A DNA stretch of 64,000 nt, taken from contig NZ_MDER01000086.1 of assembly GCF_001721045.1 (NCBI RefSeq), positions 372,001 to 436,000 of the forward strand. The letters are read 5' to 3'. Of the stretch, positions 17,849-26,826 are shown in pieces. The notes below the pieces were generated by a model, which was not told the origin of the DNA, ran no database searches, and saw only the letters and a list, made by a program, of their open reading frames with translations. This stretch comes from Paenibacillus nuruki. GTDB taxonomy: Bacteria; Bacillota; Bacilli; Paenibacillales; Paenibacillaceae. Both the position numbers and the translations under genes were made by a program. The number at the start of each line of letters is the position of its first letter. Within the stretch, counting starts at the first letter, position 1.

Positions 17849-17891
17849 TAAAAAAAGAACCTCTCCATGTTACGGAAGAGGTTCTTTTTTA
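17849..17891. terminator. Bidirectional intrinsic terminator
   Basis: AAAAAAGAACCTCTCC pairs with GGAAGAGGTTCTTTTTT around a 7-base loop, between hmoB and the convergent TcaA-like gene. Confidence 0.9.
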
Positions 17892-17892
17892 T

Positions 17893-19800
17893 TTAGATTT
17901 CTTTCGTACTCACCAATTGGTACGCTTTAAGTTCGTTATTGATTAATTTCAGTGTATAGACAGAATGAAATGATTTTGTTTTGAAAGTACCGTCTTTAGC
18001 GATAATCTTGTACGTTTCTGTTGTATTTACGGTATACGTCTGATCTGTATTCGCTTTGAAAGATTCTACACCTGAGCTTACTAACTCCTCTGTGATCCCT
18101 TTACTTTGGAGATGGTCGATATAACTAGAAGATTCTTTGTATACAGGTCCTTGTGCATCCAATAATGAAGAAACCATACTAAAATCGCCTGCATTGATTG
18201 CTTCTACTGAAGTGCTTAGATATTCGGTCATAAAATCATGAATCGATGTATCGGTTACTTCCGAACTTTCTGATGATGCTTCGTCTGTAGATGCTGTACT
18301 TGTAGATACTGTATTGGCAGATACTTGATCTGTAGAGTCTATTTCTGCTGATGTAGTGGTTGCATTGCTTGCTTTTTCAATCGTATTTTTAGCATTTAGC
18401 GCATTCGTCCAACTTGTGTACGCCGAATCAATCCACCATTGTTTTTGATTAGGTTGTTGGGTAATCTGATAAGTCCAATTTACATTTTTATCATTGGATG
18501 TTCCATCTTCGTTTTTGGCTGTATAGACTTGTGTAGCTGAAATCTCGATAGATTCTTTGTTGATTTGAATAGAATCGAGATCGATCACTACTTTTTGCAA
18601 CGTATATTTCGGTTGCGTAAAGTAACTATTCATTTCCCATGTCGCACGATTGTAATAATCTGAATCGGGATTAACGCCTTTGACCGCTTTGGCATTGCTC
18701 GTATTGATTGCTTCTGCTAGACTGGTCGAAGCATTATAGATAAGATCTAAAGACTTTTCAGCAATAGGCTTCTGTAGAAGAGTATTCAAGTCATATCGAT
18801 CTTGTGCATCAGCTTGAAGTGTTGCTTCTCCTGTGATCTCATATCCTTGTGCTTGAGTCGTCACGACAAATTTAGCTTGCGCTGGTGTTGGCAAAATATT
18901 GATATAATCTCCAGGCGTACCTGTTACTTTTTTATTATTTAGCGTTATCGTCGATTCTACCGTCGGAAGATGTACTTCCAGTGAAGCAAGCTTTGTATAA
19001 TCTAAGATGGCTTTGTTATTTTCTCGTATATTAAAGGCTTCTACCTTATCAGTGACCGGAACCTCAGCGAATTCTCCACTAATCATCCCTTTGTACGTAT
19101 ATACAGAAGGCCACAAATCTAAGATAAGATTATCTTGTGCCACTACACTACCAATCGTCATCGAAGTGGTTAGATTCTCATTCAGATAAGGTAGAGTGGC
19201 TTCGATCTGTACAGGCTCAATATGAGCAGTCCATTTGGTGCCACGCCATGAATCTACAGGAACGAATGTCAGCCAGTGTCCCCCGCTTAGACTTTCTTTA
19301 ATCTGTTTTTTCACAGAATCGGCTATCGAAGAATGTTCTGCATCAAGATCTTCTGCATTATCCAAAGCTTCCGCAATACCTTCTGTATAGGCTTTTTTAG
19401 CATCGTCCGTTTGAAGTGTCTCGGTAAATAAAGCTATTCGATCAGCTTGATGCAATGGTGAATCTGGATCATCTAAATAACTAGCTAACGTATTCACATC
19501 TCCTGCTTGAACCGCTTTGTCCATTTGTTGAGCAAGCTCTTCCGCAGATGAAGGACCATATGTTGCACGTAATACTAGAAAAGTGATGAGCAACAATACA
19601 ACGACTCCTGCTCCAATACCGCCCCATATTTTGGTTTGGCGAGATAATTGAATAGGTTGACGTGGTGCTTTAGCCGCTACAGGTACATGTTCTGGCACGC
19701 TTATTTCGTTTGCAGATGCTTCTGGTTGTAACCGATGTCCACATTCTTTGCAAAATACCCAATCTGGCTGTGTCTTTGTTCCACAATGTCCACAATACAT
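17893..19800 (-). CDS. TcaA-like zinc-ribbon membrane protein
   Basis: A 635-residue membrane-anchored protein. It starts with a double-CxxC zinc ribbon (C3, C6, C17, C20 in MYCGHCGTKTQPDWVFCKEC), has one membrane helix at about 58-78 and a large extracytoplasmic part. That part combines repeated domains (SSAEELAQQMDKAVQAGDVNTLASYL is the usual start of the TcaA second domain) with a Thr/Ser-rich linker near residue 480 and an NTF2-like end. TcaA proteins in Staphylococcus affect glycopeptide sensitivity and the wall, but the function here is unknown. The ATG at 19800 directly begins the zinc ribbon and has AAAGGA 11 bases upstream; a GTG at 19827 is less likely. The next gene also begins with a zinc knuckle. 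Confidence 0.75.
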   Translation of the reverse strand: MYCGHCGTKTQPDWVFCKECGHRLQPEASANEISVPEHVPVAAKAPRQPIQLSRQTKIWGGIGAGVVVLLLITFLVLRATYGPSSAEELAQQMDKAVQAGDVNTLASYLDDPDSPLHQADRIALFTETLQTDDAKKAYTEGIAEALDNAEDLDAEHSSIADSVKKQIKESLSGGHWLTFVPVDSWRGTKWTAHIEPVQIEATLPYLNENLTTSMTIGSVVAQDNLILDLWPSVYTYKGMISGEFAEVPVTDKVEAFNIRENNKAILDYTKLASLEVHLPTVESTITLNNKKVTGTPGDYINILPTPAQAKFVVTTQAQGYEITGEATLQADAQDRYDLNTLLQKPIAEKSLDLIYNASTSLAEAINTSNAKAVKGVNPDSDYYNRATWEMNSYFTQPKYTLQKVVIDLDSIQINKESIEISATQVYTAKNEDGTSNDKNVNWTYQITQQPNQKQWWIDSAYTSWTNALNAKNTIEKASNATTTSAEIDSTDQVSANTVSTSTASTDEASSESSEVTDTSIHDFMTEYLSTSVEAINAGDFSMVSSLLDAQGPVYKESSSYIDHLQSKGITEELVSSGVESFKANTDQTYTVNTTETYKIIAKDGTFKTKSFHSVYTLKLINNELKAYQLVSTKEI

Positions 19801-19857
19801 AACAGATAATATCCTTTCTTTGATCACTATTTATTGATTAGAGTAGCTCTATATGAT

Positions 19858-20649
19858 TTAAAATAAATTACGACTAATTCGTTGAGCTTCTTCGATTAAT
19901 TCGCTACCGAAGGAGTTAAAAACAACAAGAATAGCACACACTTGAATCAATACGACAAGTCCAATAAACAAAGCTATACGATCACGATGTATACGGAACA
20001 TTTCGATACCTGCAACCAATGTTAAAGCCAATGTAGCTAGTAAAGTGGTAAATAATAGTACAAATGATAATTTGATCGATATAAACATCATAAGAGCTGC
20101 TACTATAAATCCAATACCTGAAATGAGTTGTAATCCGCCTAGCTGTACCATGCTATCTTTCCAGTGTAGTTTATGTAATCCCATTTTGTTGCCTAATAAC
20201 AATGTTATACCTACAAGTACGATTAAGGAGATCAGACCTAGTAACAACATATGATTCACAATAGGTAGATACTCACTAGCTTCACGATATGATTCTTTTT
20301 CATCGTTAATCAAACTTCCAAATCCCAAAAGCATTAGCTTGATCAATTGATGCTTAAATGACCATGCCCACAAAACAAAACCTAACAATGAGACGACCAA
20401 TCCTAGAACTCCGTACAGTAAATCGCTTTCTGATCTTAATTGCAAAGCAGACATTGGGTTTTTGATTAAATTCAAAATCTTGTGCTTGTCTACATTTGCT
20501 AAATGATCTCTTGCTGTTGTCAATATGGGTGATGGTGTTGATGGTGTAGAAGAAGATAAAGTAGCATTTACAGAAGGCTGTTCTGGCGAAACACAAGTAT
20601 GTATTTCATTCGGTTGGAGCTGTTGACCACATTTTGTACAAAAAGACAT
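19858..20649 (-). CDS. Zinc-knuckle polytopic membrane protein of unknown function
   Basis: A 263-residue protein. The N-terminus has a CxxC...HxC metal knuckle (C4, C7, H17, C19), a Ser/Thr/Pro linker, and then about five membrane helices (for example LLYGVLGLVVSLLGFVLWAW, MLLLGLISLIVLVGITLLL, LLFTTLLATLALTLVAGI and ALFIGLVVLIQVCAILVVF). The family is not recognised. AGGGGGAT lies before the ATG. It lies 57 bases upstream of the TcaA-like gene on the same strand and probably shares its transcript. Similar zinc-ribbon/membrane pairs occur as sensors or anchors of wall proteins; that role is only a guess. Confidence 0.65.
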   Translation of the reverse strand: MSFCTKCGQQLQPNEIHTCVSPEQPSVNATLSSSTPSTPSPILTTARDHLANVDKHKILNLIKNPMSALQLRSESDLLYGVLGLVVSLLGFVLWAWSFKHQLIKLMLLGFGSLINDEKESYREASEYLPIVNHMLLLGLISLIVLVGITLLLGNKMGLHKLHWKDSMVQLGGLQLISGIGFIVAALMMFISIKLSFVLLFTTLLATLALTLVAGIEMFRIHRDRIALFIGLVVLIQVCAILVVFNSFGSELIEEAQRISRNLF

Positions 20650-20934
20650 TGTTAATCCCCCTAAGAATAGTTAAAATGAACTAGGTAATATTATCTATTT
20701 TTAAATTCGTTGTCTATAGTACCATGTATAATGCAGAGTTACCAACTATTTTTATAATTAGAAGAAAAAGAGATTTGAGAGATTTATTCCAACTTTTTTT
20801 AAAAGATTGTGCTACATATCAGTCACTTTCCTCGTCTAACAACGTAGAATACAGTAGATTAAATAGGATAATCTTGTTAAAATGGCAGTGTTGATGGAAA
20901 TGAACGATGATATCAAAGTAAAGGGGTTACGCAT

Positions 20935-21285
20935 ATGGGCATGAGTTATAACAACTGGCAACGTAAAGCTCAACTAGATACAAGAGAGCTGATGTTACTG
21001 GAATCAGAAGTCAAAACGTACGGTAAAAACATGGTGGTTGCTTATATTTTGTGGTATTTTCTAGGCATATTTGGAGGACACCGCTTCTATATGGGGAAAA
21101 CAGGATCGGCTATTGCTCAATTAATCTTGACGCTTACTATAGTCGGATCGATTGTAACCAGCATATGGTGGATTGTAGATGCATTCTTGCTTCACACATG
21201 GGTTAAAGATCGTAACGATTATGTAGAAAGTAATATTATTGATCAGATTCTTATTCAAAAACCGATTGATCCACCGAGTTATTAA
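20935..21285 (+). CDS. TM2 domain protein (first of two)
   Basis: A 116-residue protein with a TM2 domain: VVAYILWYFLGIFGGHRFYMGKTGSAIAQLILTL then IWWIVDAFLL. The conserved GGHRFY turn between two membrane helices defines the family, whose role in bacteria is unknown. A charged N-terminal segment (DTRELMLLESEVKTYG) is shared with the next gene. AAAGGGG precedes the ATG; a second ATG two codons later is also possible. The next gene begins one base after this stop. Confidence 0.75.
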   Translation: MGMSYNNWQRKAQLDTRELMLLESEVKTYGKNMVVAYILWYFLGIFGGHRFYMGKTGSAIAQLILTLTIVGSIVTSIWWIVDAFLLHTWVKDRNDYVESNIIDQILIQKPIDPPSY

Positions 21286-21286
21286 G

Positions 21287-21772
21287 ATGGCTATATCTCG
21301 ATACGAATTATCTGCGCAAGAAATGATGCTATTGAATTCTGAAATGCGAGGCAAAGAAAAGTCGCTAGGTTTAACGTATGTGATGCTACTTGGTGGCCAT
21401 TTAGGTATACACCGATTTTATTTGAAACGTATCCCTAGCGGAATTGTACAACTGGTTCTTTTTTTGTTTACGATGATCTTTTATTTTTTGCTCGCTTTTA
21501 TGTCGATTGTTGAAAGTGAAACCGGTACTATGGTGTTCACGATATTTATGATTCTATTTGGATTAGCTTTATTTATCTGGATCGTTATTGATTTATTTAT
21601 GATCCCGAAAATGGTCAAAGAATTGAATGATCAGACAGAAGCTTATATTTTGTCTCAGATCGAGTACTTACGTCAGCATCCTATACCAGATCGTCATGCT
21701 CACGATACGACATCTGCTTCGCCTCATCCTAATGTCATTCCACCGTCAATCTCATTGGATAAGAACGAATAA
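21287..21772 (+). CDS. TM2-like membrane protein (second of two)
   Basis: The start at 21287 gives 161 residues; a longer in-frame reading from 21239 runs inside the previous gene. The segment SAQEMMLLNSEMRGKEKSLGLTYVMLLGGHLGIHRFYLKRIPSGIVQLVLF is a paralogue of the first TM2 protein: both have xxELMLLxSE followed by G(G/I)HRFY. A third helix and a long cytoplasmic tail rich in His and Pro follow. No strong ribosome site is visible, so coupling to the upstream stop is likely. It probably arose by local duplication and then diverged. Confidence 0.7.
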   Translation: MAISRYELSAQEMMLLNSEMRGKEKSLGLTYVMLLGGHLGIHRFYLKRIPSGIVQLVLFLFTMIFYFLLAFMSIVESETGTMVFTIFMILFGLALFIWIVIDLFMIPKMVKELNDQTEAYILSQIEYLRQHPIPDRHAHDTTSASPHPNVIPPSISLDKNE

Positions 21773-21795
21773 TAGATGTTGCTACTGTAACATAG

Positions 21796-21828
21796 AAAAA
21801 GATGCCCTTGAACAAGGCATCTTTTTTC
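21796..21828 (+). terminator. Intrinsic terminator after the TM2 pair
   Basis: AAAAAGATGCCTTG-type stem: AAGATGCCCTTG pairs with CAAGGCATCTT, followed by six T. Confidence 0.85.
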
Positions 21829-21918
21829 GTGTTATTATTCATTATATGAAGCAATTCTGTTACGCTAACACTGCTTCTCCAAGAAAAATGACTATTTTTA
21901 AGAAAAGAGGAAATACGT

Positions 21919-22281
21919 ATGCATTTACTGGCAATAATCTTTGTTGTACTGGTTGCAGTTGAACATCTGTATATCATGGTGATGGAAATGTTTCTATGGA
22001 CCAAGCCACGTACACTAAAAACGTTCAATCTTACCCCTGAACTAGCCGAGTCTTCCAAATCACTTGCTGCCAATCAAGGATTATACAATGGCTTTCTTGC
22101 CGCAGGATTGATATGGGGACTGGTTCATCCGACAGCGCAGTTTGGTTACCAGATTCAATTATTCTTTATTATCTGTGTCTTGATCGCAGCTCTATATGGC
22201 GGTGCAACCTCTAGTCGCAGAATCTGGTTAATGCAAGGTGCTCCTGCTTTGCTTGCGTTACTTTTTTTACTGCTTAGCTAA
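21919..22281 (+). CDS. DUF1304 small membrane protein
   Basis: A 120-residue protein with four hydrophobic helices and the DUF1304 hallmarks: HLLAIIFVVLVAVEHLYIMVMEMFLW at the start and LAANQGLYNGFLAAGLIWG in the middle. Function unknown. AAGAGGAA precedes the ATG. It stands alone between the TM2 terminator and a convergent ABC exporter gene whose stop lies 26 bases away. Confidence 0.8.
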   Translation: MHLLAIIFVVLVAVEHLYIMVMEMFLWTKPRTLKTFNLTPELAESSKSLAANQGLYNGFLAAGLIWGLVHPTAQFGYQIQLFFIICVLIAALYGGATSSRRIWLMQGAPALLALLFLLLS

Positions 22282-22307
22282 GTTGGATGATAACGGTAGA
22301 TTTCAGA

Positions 22308-24176
22308 TCAAGCTTGCCGGGCATCGGACGAATGAAGTTGACTGTAAAATAAGTCGCTATAAAATCCGCCGGTGTCTAGCAACTGATCATGAGAACCTTT
22401 TTCCAAAATCTGACCGTCTCGTAACACTAGAATCTGGTCGGCTGCTCGAATCGTATTTAGTCGATGAGCAATGACAAAGCTCGTTCTACCTTCCATCAAG
22501 CGCTGTAATCCTTCTTGAATCTTAATCTCAGTCACAGTATCTATACTGCTGGTCGCTTCGTCTAATACTAGAATCGAAGGATCGGCTAACAACGCGCGAG
22601 CAATATTAATCAATTGCCGCTGTCCCTGACTAATTCCTCCACCATCCCGGTTCAAACGATGATTATATCCTTCTGGCAGACGTTCAATAAAGGAATGAGC
22701 ATTCGCTAATCGTGCGGCATCTTGTACTTCAGCATCTGTGGCATCCAGTCTTCCATAGCGAATATTATCCATAACCGTTCCTTCAAATAAAAACGAATCT
22801 TGCAAAACAAAAGCCGTATGTGAACGTAGACTTTCTCGCTTAATACTCTGAATATCTCGCCCATCAATTGTAATCTTTCCTTGATCAGCGTTATAAAAGC
22901 GGGAAATCAATTGAATTAATGTTGTTTTACCAGCACCTGTAGGTCCTACTAGTGCAATCATTTCACCTGGCTCTGCGGTAAATGAAATATGCTGTAATGT
23001 ATTATCACCATCTCCTGTATCATAGGCAAATGATACATCATCAAACACAACAGCACCCTCGATATGATCGACATGGACAGCATGCTGTTCATCTTCTGCT
23101 TCTACCGATTCATCCAAAATTTCAAAAACACGCTCTGCTCCGGCAATAGCTGATAGCAATGTATTCCACTGATTGGCAAGATCATTTAACGGGCGGGTAA
23201 ATTGACGCGCATACTCAACAAAAATCACGATCACACCCACAGTGATCATACCTTTGATTGCTAAGATACCGCCTACTCCTGCTATCAGACCAAAGCTCAA
23301 ATTGTTCAATCCATTCATCAATTTGGGAATAAATCCCGAAATCGTCTGCGCCCAAAATCCAGATAAACGGATACGATCATTCCGCTCTCCAAATTCACCA
23401 ATCACTCGTTGTTCTTGAGCAAACGCTTTAATAATCTTTTCACCAGATAATGTCTCTTCAATATAACCATTCAGATCACCCAAATTTTTCTGACGTTCTC
23501 GATATAAAGGCCCTGTACGCTTGGTAATCCAGCGCATTCCTAAAGCCATCAACGGCACTACGAGAAAAGTAATTAACGTCAACAATGGACTAAGCCACAA
23601 CATGACGACCAATGTACCGATCAAGGTCAATACACTGGAGAAAATTTGGATTGCCGAACTGTTCAACGTAGAGCTAACATTTTCAATATCATTGGTAACC
23701 CTGCTCATCAGTTCCCCTTGCTGTCTTTTCCCGAAAAAAGGTATCGGCAATTGATGCAAGTGAGAAAATAAATCGACTCGCATCCGGTAGACCGTTTCTT
23801 GTGCAATCTCTATCATCCATATATTTTGAAGCCATGAAGTTACCGAGTTCAGAATATAGACAACAGCTAATCCAACAAGAAACCATACCCACATCTGACC
23901 TGCATCACGAGCGAGAAAATCATCTATCGCTATCCCGATAAGATAAGGTCCGAGCAAGGTTAGCGCTGATGTTAGCAGTACCATAAATAGAACTAACATT
24001 AACTTGAGTTTGCGTTCTGCAAGGTAGCCCCAGATTCGTGCTAGCGTACCTTTCCAGTCTTTAGCACGCCTTTTTTTGCTAGGAACAGGTTCAACTTTGG
24101 CAGACTTGTTCGCTATCGCTTCGGTCATAACCGCTGGCTTAGGATACCGTAAAGGATCAGTTAACGCTTTCCACAT
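22308..24176 (-). CDS. Heterodimeric ABC exporter subunit with intact catalytic Glu
   Basis: A 622-residue half-transporter: six membrane helices (about 60-345) followed by an ATPase domain with Walker A GPTGAGKT, Walker B SILVLDEATSSID (catalytic Glu present) and switch IAHR. Its signature is ISQGQ instead of LSGGQ. The partner gene upstream shows the complementary pattern, so one ATP site is active and one degenerate, as in BmrCD/TM287-288 type exporters; overall it resembles the YfiC branch. An N-terminal extension of about 45 residues rich in Lys precedes the first helix. GGAGG lies before the ATG, which is 20 bases inside the partner gene. The exported substrate is unknown; multidrug export is the family expectation. 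Confidence 0.88.
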   Translation of the reverse strand: MWKALTDPLRYPKPAVMTEAIANKSAKVEPVPSKKRRAKDWKGTLARIWGYLAERKLKLMLVLFMVLLTSALTLLGPYLIGIAIDDFLARDAGQMWVWFLVGLAVVYILNSVTSWLQNIWMIEIAQETVYRMRVDLFSHLHQLPIPFFGKRQQGELMSRVTNDIENVSSTLNSSAIQIFSSVLTLIGTLVVMLWLSPLLTLITFLVVPLMALGMRWITKRTGPLYRERQKNLGDLNGYIEETLSGEKIIKAFAQEQRVIGEFGERNDRIRLSGFWAQTISGFIPKLMNGLNNLSFGLIAGVGGILAIKGMITVGVIVIFVEYARQFTRPLNDLANQWNTLLSAIAGAERVFEILDESVEAEDEQHAVHVDHIEGAVVFDDVSFAYDTGDGDNTLQHISFTAEPGEMIALVGPTGAGKTTLIQLISRFYNADQGKITIDGRDIQSIKRESLRSHTAFVLQDSFLFEGTVMDNIRYGRLDATDAEVQDAARLANAHSFIERLPEGYNHRLNRDGGGISQGQRQLINIARALLADPSILVLDEATSSIDTVTEIKIQEGLQRLMEGRTSFVIAHRLNTIRAADQILVLRDGQILEKGSHDQLLDTGGFYSDLFYSQLHSSDARQA

Positions 24177-25935
24177 GCTCTAGTTCCTCCTTTCCAAATT
24201 GAGAGGCATAGATCTGTTGATATAACTCGGAGGTCGCTAGCAAGTGAGTATGATCGCCCTGTGCAATCAACTGACCATCACTTAGCAATAACACTTGATC
24301 TGCTCGAATCGTTGAACTGATCTTTTGTGTAATCAATAAGGTTGTACATGACAATTCACGTAGTGCATCAAGCAACAATGATTCTGTACGTACATCTAGC
24401 GCACTGGTACTATCATCCAACAGTAAAATCGCTGGACGGCGTACTAATGCTCTAGCGATAGAGATCCGTTGCTTCTGCCCACCTGATAGATTGACACCCC
24501 GTTGTCCGAGCAATGTATCATAGCCATGTGGCAAATTCATAATCGTATCATGAATCTGTGCAATGCGAGCGGCTTCTTGAATCTCTTCAAGAGTGGCATG
24601 TTCATAGCCCCATGCGATATTTTCACGAATACTGCCGGTAAATAATACAATCTCTTGCGGTACATACCCGATCAGACCACGTAATTGATGATCATCTAGC
24701 TCTTGGATACGTCGATCCAGTACATCGATCTCTCCTTGATCACTATCGTATAATCGCAAAATCAATTGCACGAGTGAAGACTTTCCTGAACCGGTAGAAC
24801 CCATAATTGCTGTAGTTACGCCTGCACGAGCCGTAAAATCTATATTTTTGAGCACTTGAGCTTCTGTACCGGGATAATGGAAACTCACCTGACGGAAAGC
24901 CACACCTACTTCATAAACATCTGATGATTGTGATGCGCTTACAGAAGACGATCCTGCAACATATTGATCTTGATTATCTAGTGGACGTTCATCTTCCACT
25001 GTAAACATCACTTCTTGAATCCGTTCTGCTGAAGCTTTAGCGCGAGAGAACGAAGCTACAATCATCGAAAATGCAGATAAAGCGCCCATCGTACGCATTG
25101 CATAGTTAATAATCGCTACCACTTCACCTACGGAAGCTTGACCAACAATAATATCAAGATGACCATACCAGAGCACTGCAATAATACTGGCATTGGTAAT
25201 TAACAAAATAAAAGGCATTGTCGTTTCAGTTAAACGTAAAGCAGACACAGTACCTTGCATAAGATTGCTACTGCGTTCTTCAAATCGCTGACGTTCGTGA
25301 TTTTTACGGACAAACACCCGAATCAAACGCATTCCTGTGAGATTCTCTTGCATTACACTATTTACTGTATCCAAGCGACGCTGTACTTGTTGGAACAATC
25401 CTGAAGCCTTACGCATAATAATAATGACAAAGAATAAAAGAATCGGAATACCCACAACTAATAATAATCCTAACTTCACATTTACAAGTAGAGCCATTAC
25501 ACTACTACCGACAACTAACAATGGCATCCGTAACATAAATCGTAATCCCATAAAGACCATATCTTGCAATTGGGTAATATCATTGGTCAATCGTGTGATT
25601 AAAGAGGAGGAAGAGAAACGGTTAAATAACGCATACGAAAAGGATTGCACTTTGTTATAGACTGCTTCCCGTAGATCATAACCTAGTCCCTGACTGGCAT
25701 GAGCAGCATAAAAGGAACCAAATATCCCTGCAAAAAAAGCAATAATCGTTCCGCCTGTTAGAATACCGCCCCATAATAATACAGTCGAAATATCTTTTTG
25801 CGTTACACCGTCATCAATAATTTTGGAGATCAAAAAAGGCTGTAACAATTCAAGCGCCAATTCGACCAGCATCATACCTAGCGCTAAAAATGCCGCAACC
25901 CGATATTTTTTCAAAAAAGAAAAAAGTACTGTCAT
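24157..25935 (-). CDS. Heterodimeric ABC exporter subunit with degenerate Walker B
   Basis: A 592-residue half-transporter of the YfiB type. After six membrane helices (about 10-310) come Walker A GSTGSGKSS, signature NLSGGQKQR (canonical) and Walker B ILLLDDSTSALD, in which Asp stands where the catalytic Glu should be; the switch residue is Gln in LLITQKIS instead of His. These three changes mark the non-catalytic half of a heterodimer. AAAGGGG precedes the ATG. Its start overlaps the stop of the FHA regulator gene upstream by four bases and its end overlaps the partner gene, so the three are translated as one operon. Confidence 0.88.
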   Translation of the reverse strand: MTVLFSFLKKYRVAAFLALGMMLVELALELLQPFLISKIIDDGVTQKDISTVLLWGGILTGGTIIAFFAGIFGSFYAAHASQGLGYDLREAVYNKVQSFSYALFNRFSSSSLITRLTNDITQLQDMVFMGLRFMLRMPLLVVGSSVMALLVNVKLGLLLVVGIPILLFFVIIIMRKASGLFQQVQRRLDTVNSVMQENLTGMRLIRVFVRKNHERQRFEERSSNLMQGTVSALRLTETTMPFILLITNASIIAVLWYGHLDIIVGQASVGEVVAIINYAMRTMGALSAFSMIVASFSRAKASAERIQEVMFTVEDERPLDNQDQYVAGSSSVSASQSSDVYEVGVAFRQVSFHYPGTEAQVLKNIDFTARAGVTTAIMGSTGSGKSSLVQLILRLYDSDQGEIDVLDRRIQELDDHQLRGLIGYVPQEIVLFTGSIRENIAWGYEHATLEEIQEAARIAQIHDTIMNLPHGYDTLLGQRGVNLSGGQKQRISIARALVRRPAILLLDDSTSALDVRTESLLLDALRELSCTTLLITQKISSTIRADQVLLLSDGQLIAQGDHTHLLATSELYQQIYASQFGKEELEHVESVN

Positions 25936-26633
25936 ATGTAGTCCCCTTTGTGATTGACTTCCTGATGTATACTTCTCTTCATATATACCCCTTTTTTGTA
26001 GACTGACTTGATCATAAAGTGTTTATTTAGTTTTTTATTTGTGCGATAGATCAACGAATTGACTTCATCTATTCCTACTAGATCGACATTTTCGCTATAG
26101 CGTTCTGACCATACTTCTTCAATAATCTGCTCACGAGTGACAAAATGATCCAGACATCCATACAATAACCGGAACAACTGATATTCTTTTTTCGATAACG
26201 TTATACTTTCGCCACTTACTTCGATCCGTTGGAAAAAGTCATTTAATTGAATACTATGATCAACCAGATCGCTTAATACATACTCACGTGTTTCTTCTAA
26301 CAAGTTACCTTGTTCTACTTGCAACCCTACTAATCCATTGACCAACGTTAATTGATCTTGGGCGGTTAACGCATAACGCTGATATGGAACCAATCGTTGC
26401 CCGTTCAGCTCTGTCCCATTTTTACTACCGAGGTCTTCAATATATAGTTGATCGCCTACACGGTGGATCGTGCAGTGTTGCTTGGAGACTAATTGATTGT
26501 AGATAGGTAGATCCATCTGTCCTGTTCCGATATGTCTACCGATTTGAATGCTTTGTCCTCTTTGGATATATACAAAAGAACCATCGCCTTCTTGACCGGC
26601 AGTGTGGATTACGATTTTGATAACGTCCGGCAT
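25932..26633 (-). CDS. FHA domain / winged-helix regulator
   Basis: A 233-residue protein joining a phosphothreonine-binding FHA domain (about 1-105: SIQIGRHIGTGQMDLPI, VSKQHCTIHR, IEDLGSKNGTELNGQRL) to an OmpR-like winged helix (about 125-220: LSKKEYQLFRLLYGCLDHFVTREQIIEEVW...IDEVNSLIYRTNKKL). There is no receiver domain, so its input is probably phosphorylation of a partner by a Ser/Thr kinase rather than an Asp phosphorelay. It is the first gene of the ABC exporter operon (ATGA overlap) and most likely controls it. AAGGAG precedes the ATG. The kinase is not in the window. Confidence 0.82.
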   Translation of the reverse strand: MPDVIKIVIHTAGQEGDGSFVYIQRGQSIQIGRHIGTGQMDLPIYNQLVSKQHCTIHRVGDQLYIEDLGSKNGTELNGQRLVPYQRYALTAQDQLTLVNGLVGLQVEQGNLLEETREYVLSDLVDHSIQLNDFFQRIEVSGESITLSKKEYQLFRLLYGCLDHFVTREQIIEEVWSERYSENVDLVGIDEVNSLIYRTNKKLNKHFMIKSVYKKGVYMKRSIHQEVNHKGDYI

Positions 26634-26826
26634 GGAATCTCTCTCCTTCTATACGTAAACAATGATAATTTCATCAGATTTGTTCTATTGTTTGCTAACG
26701 TACATCCTTTTATAGTGTAAACAGGCGCTGGTATCGCCTTATCTTATTATACTAAAGTGATTTCAACAAATCCTACTGATCATCAGATTTATTCTGAATA
26801 AGATCAATATAAATGAGGTGTCTCGA

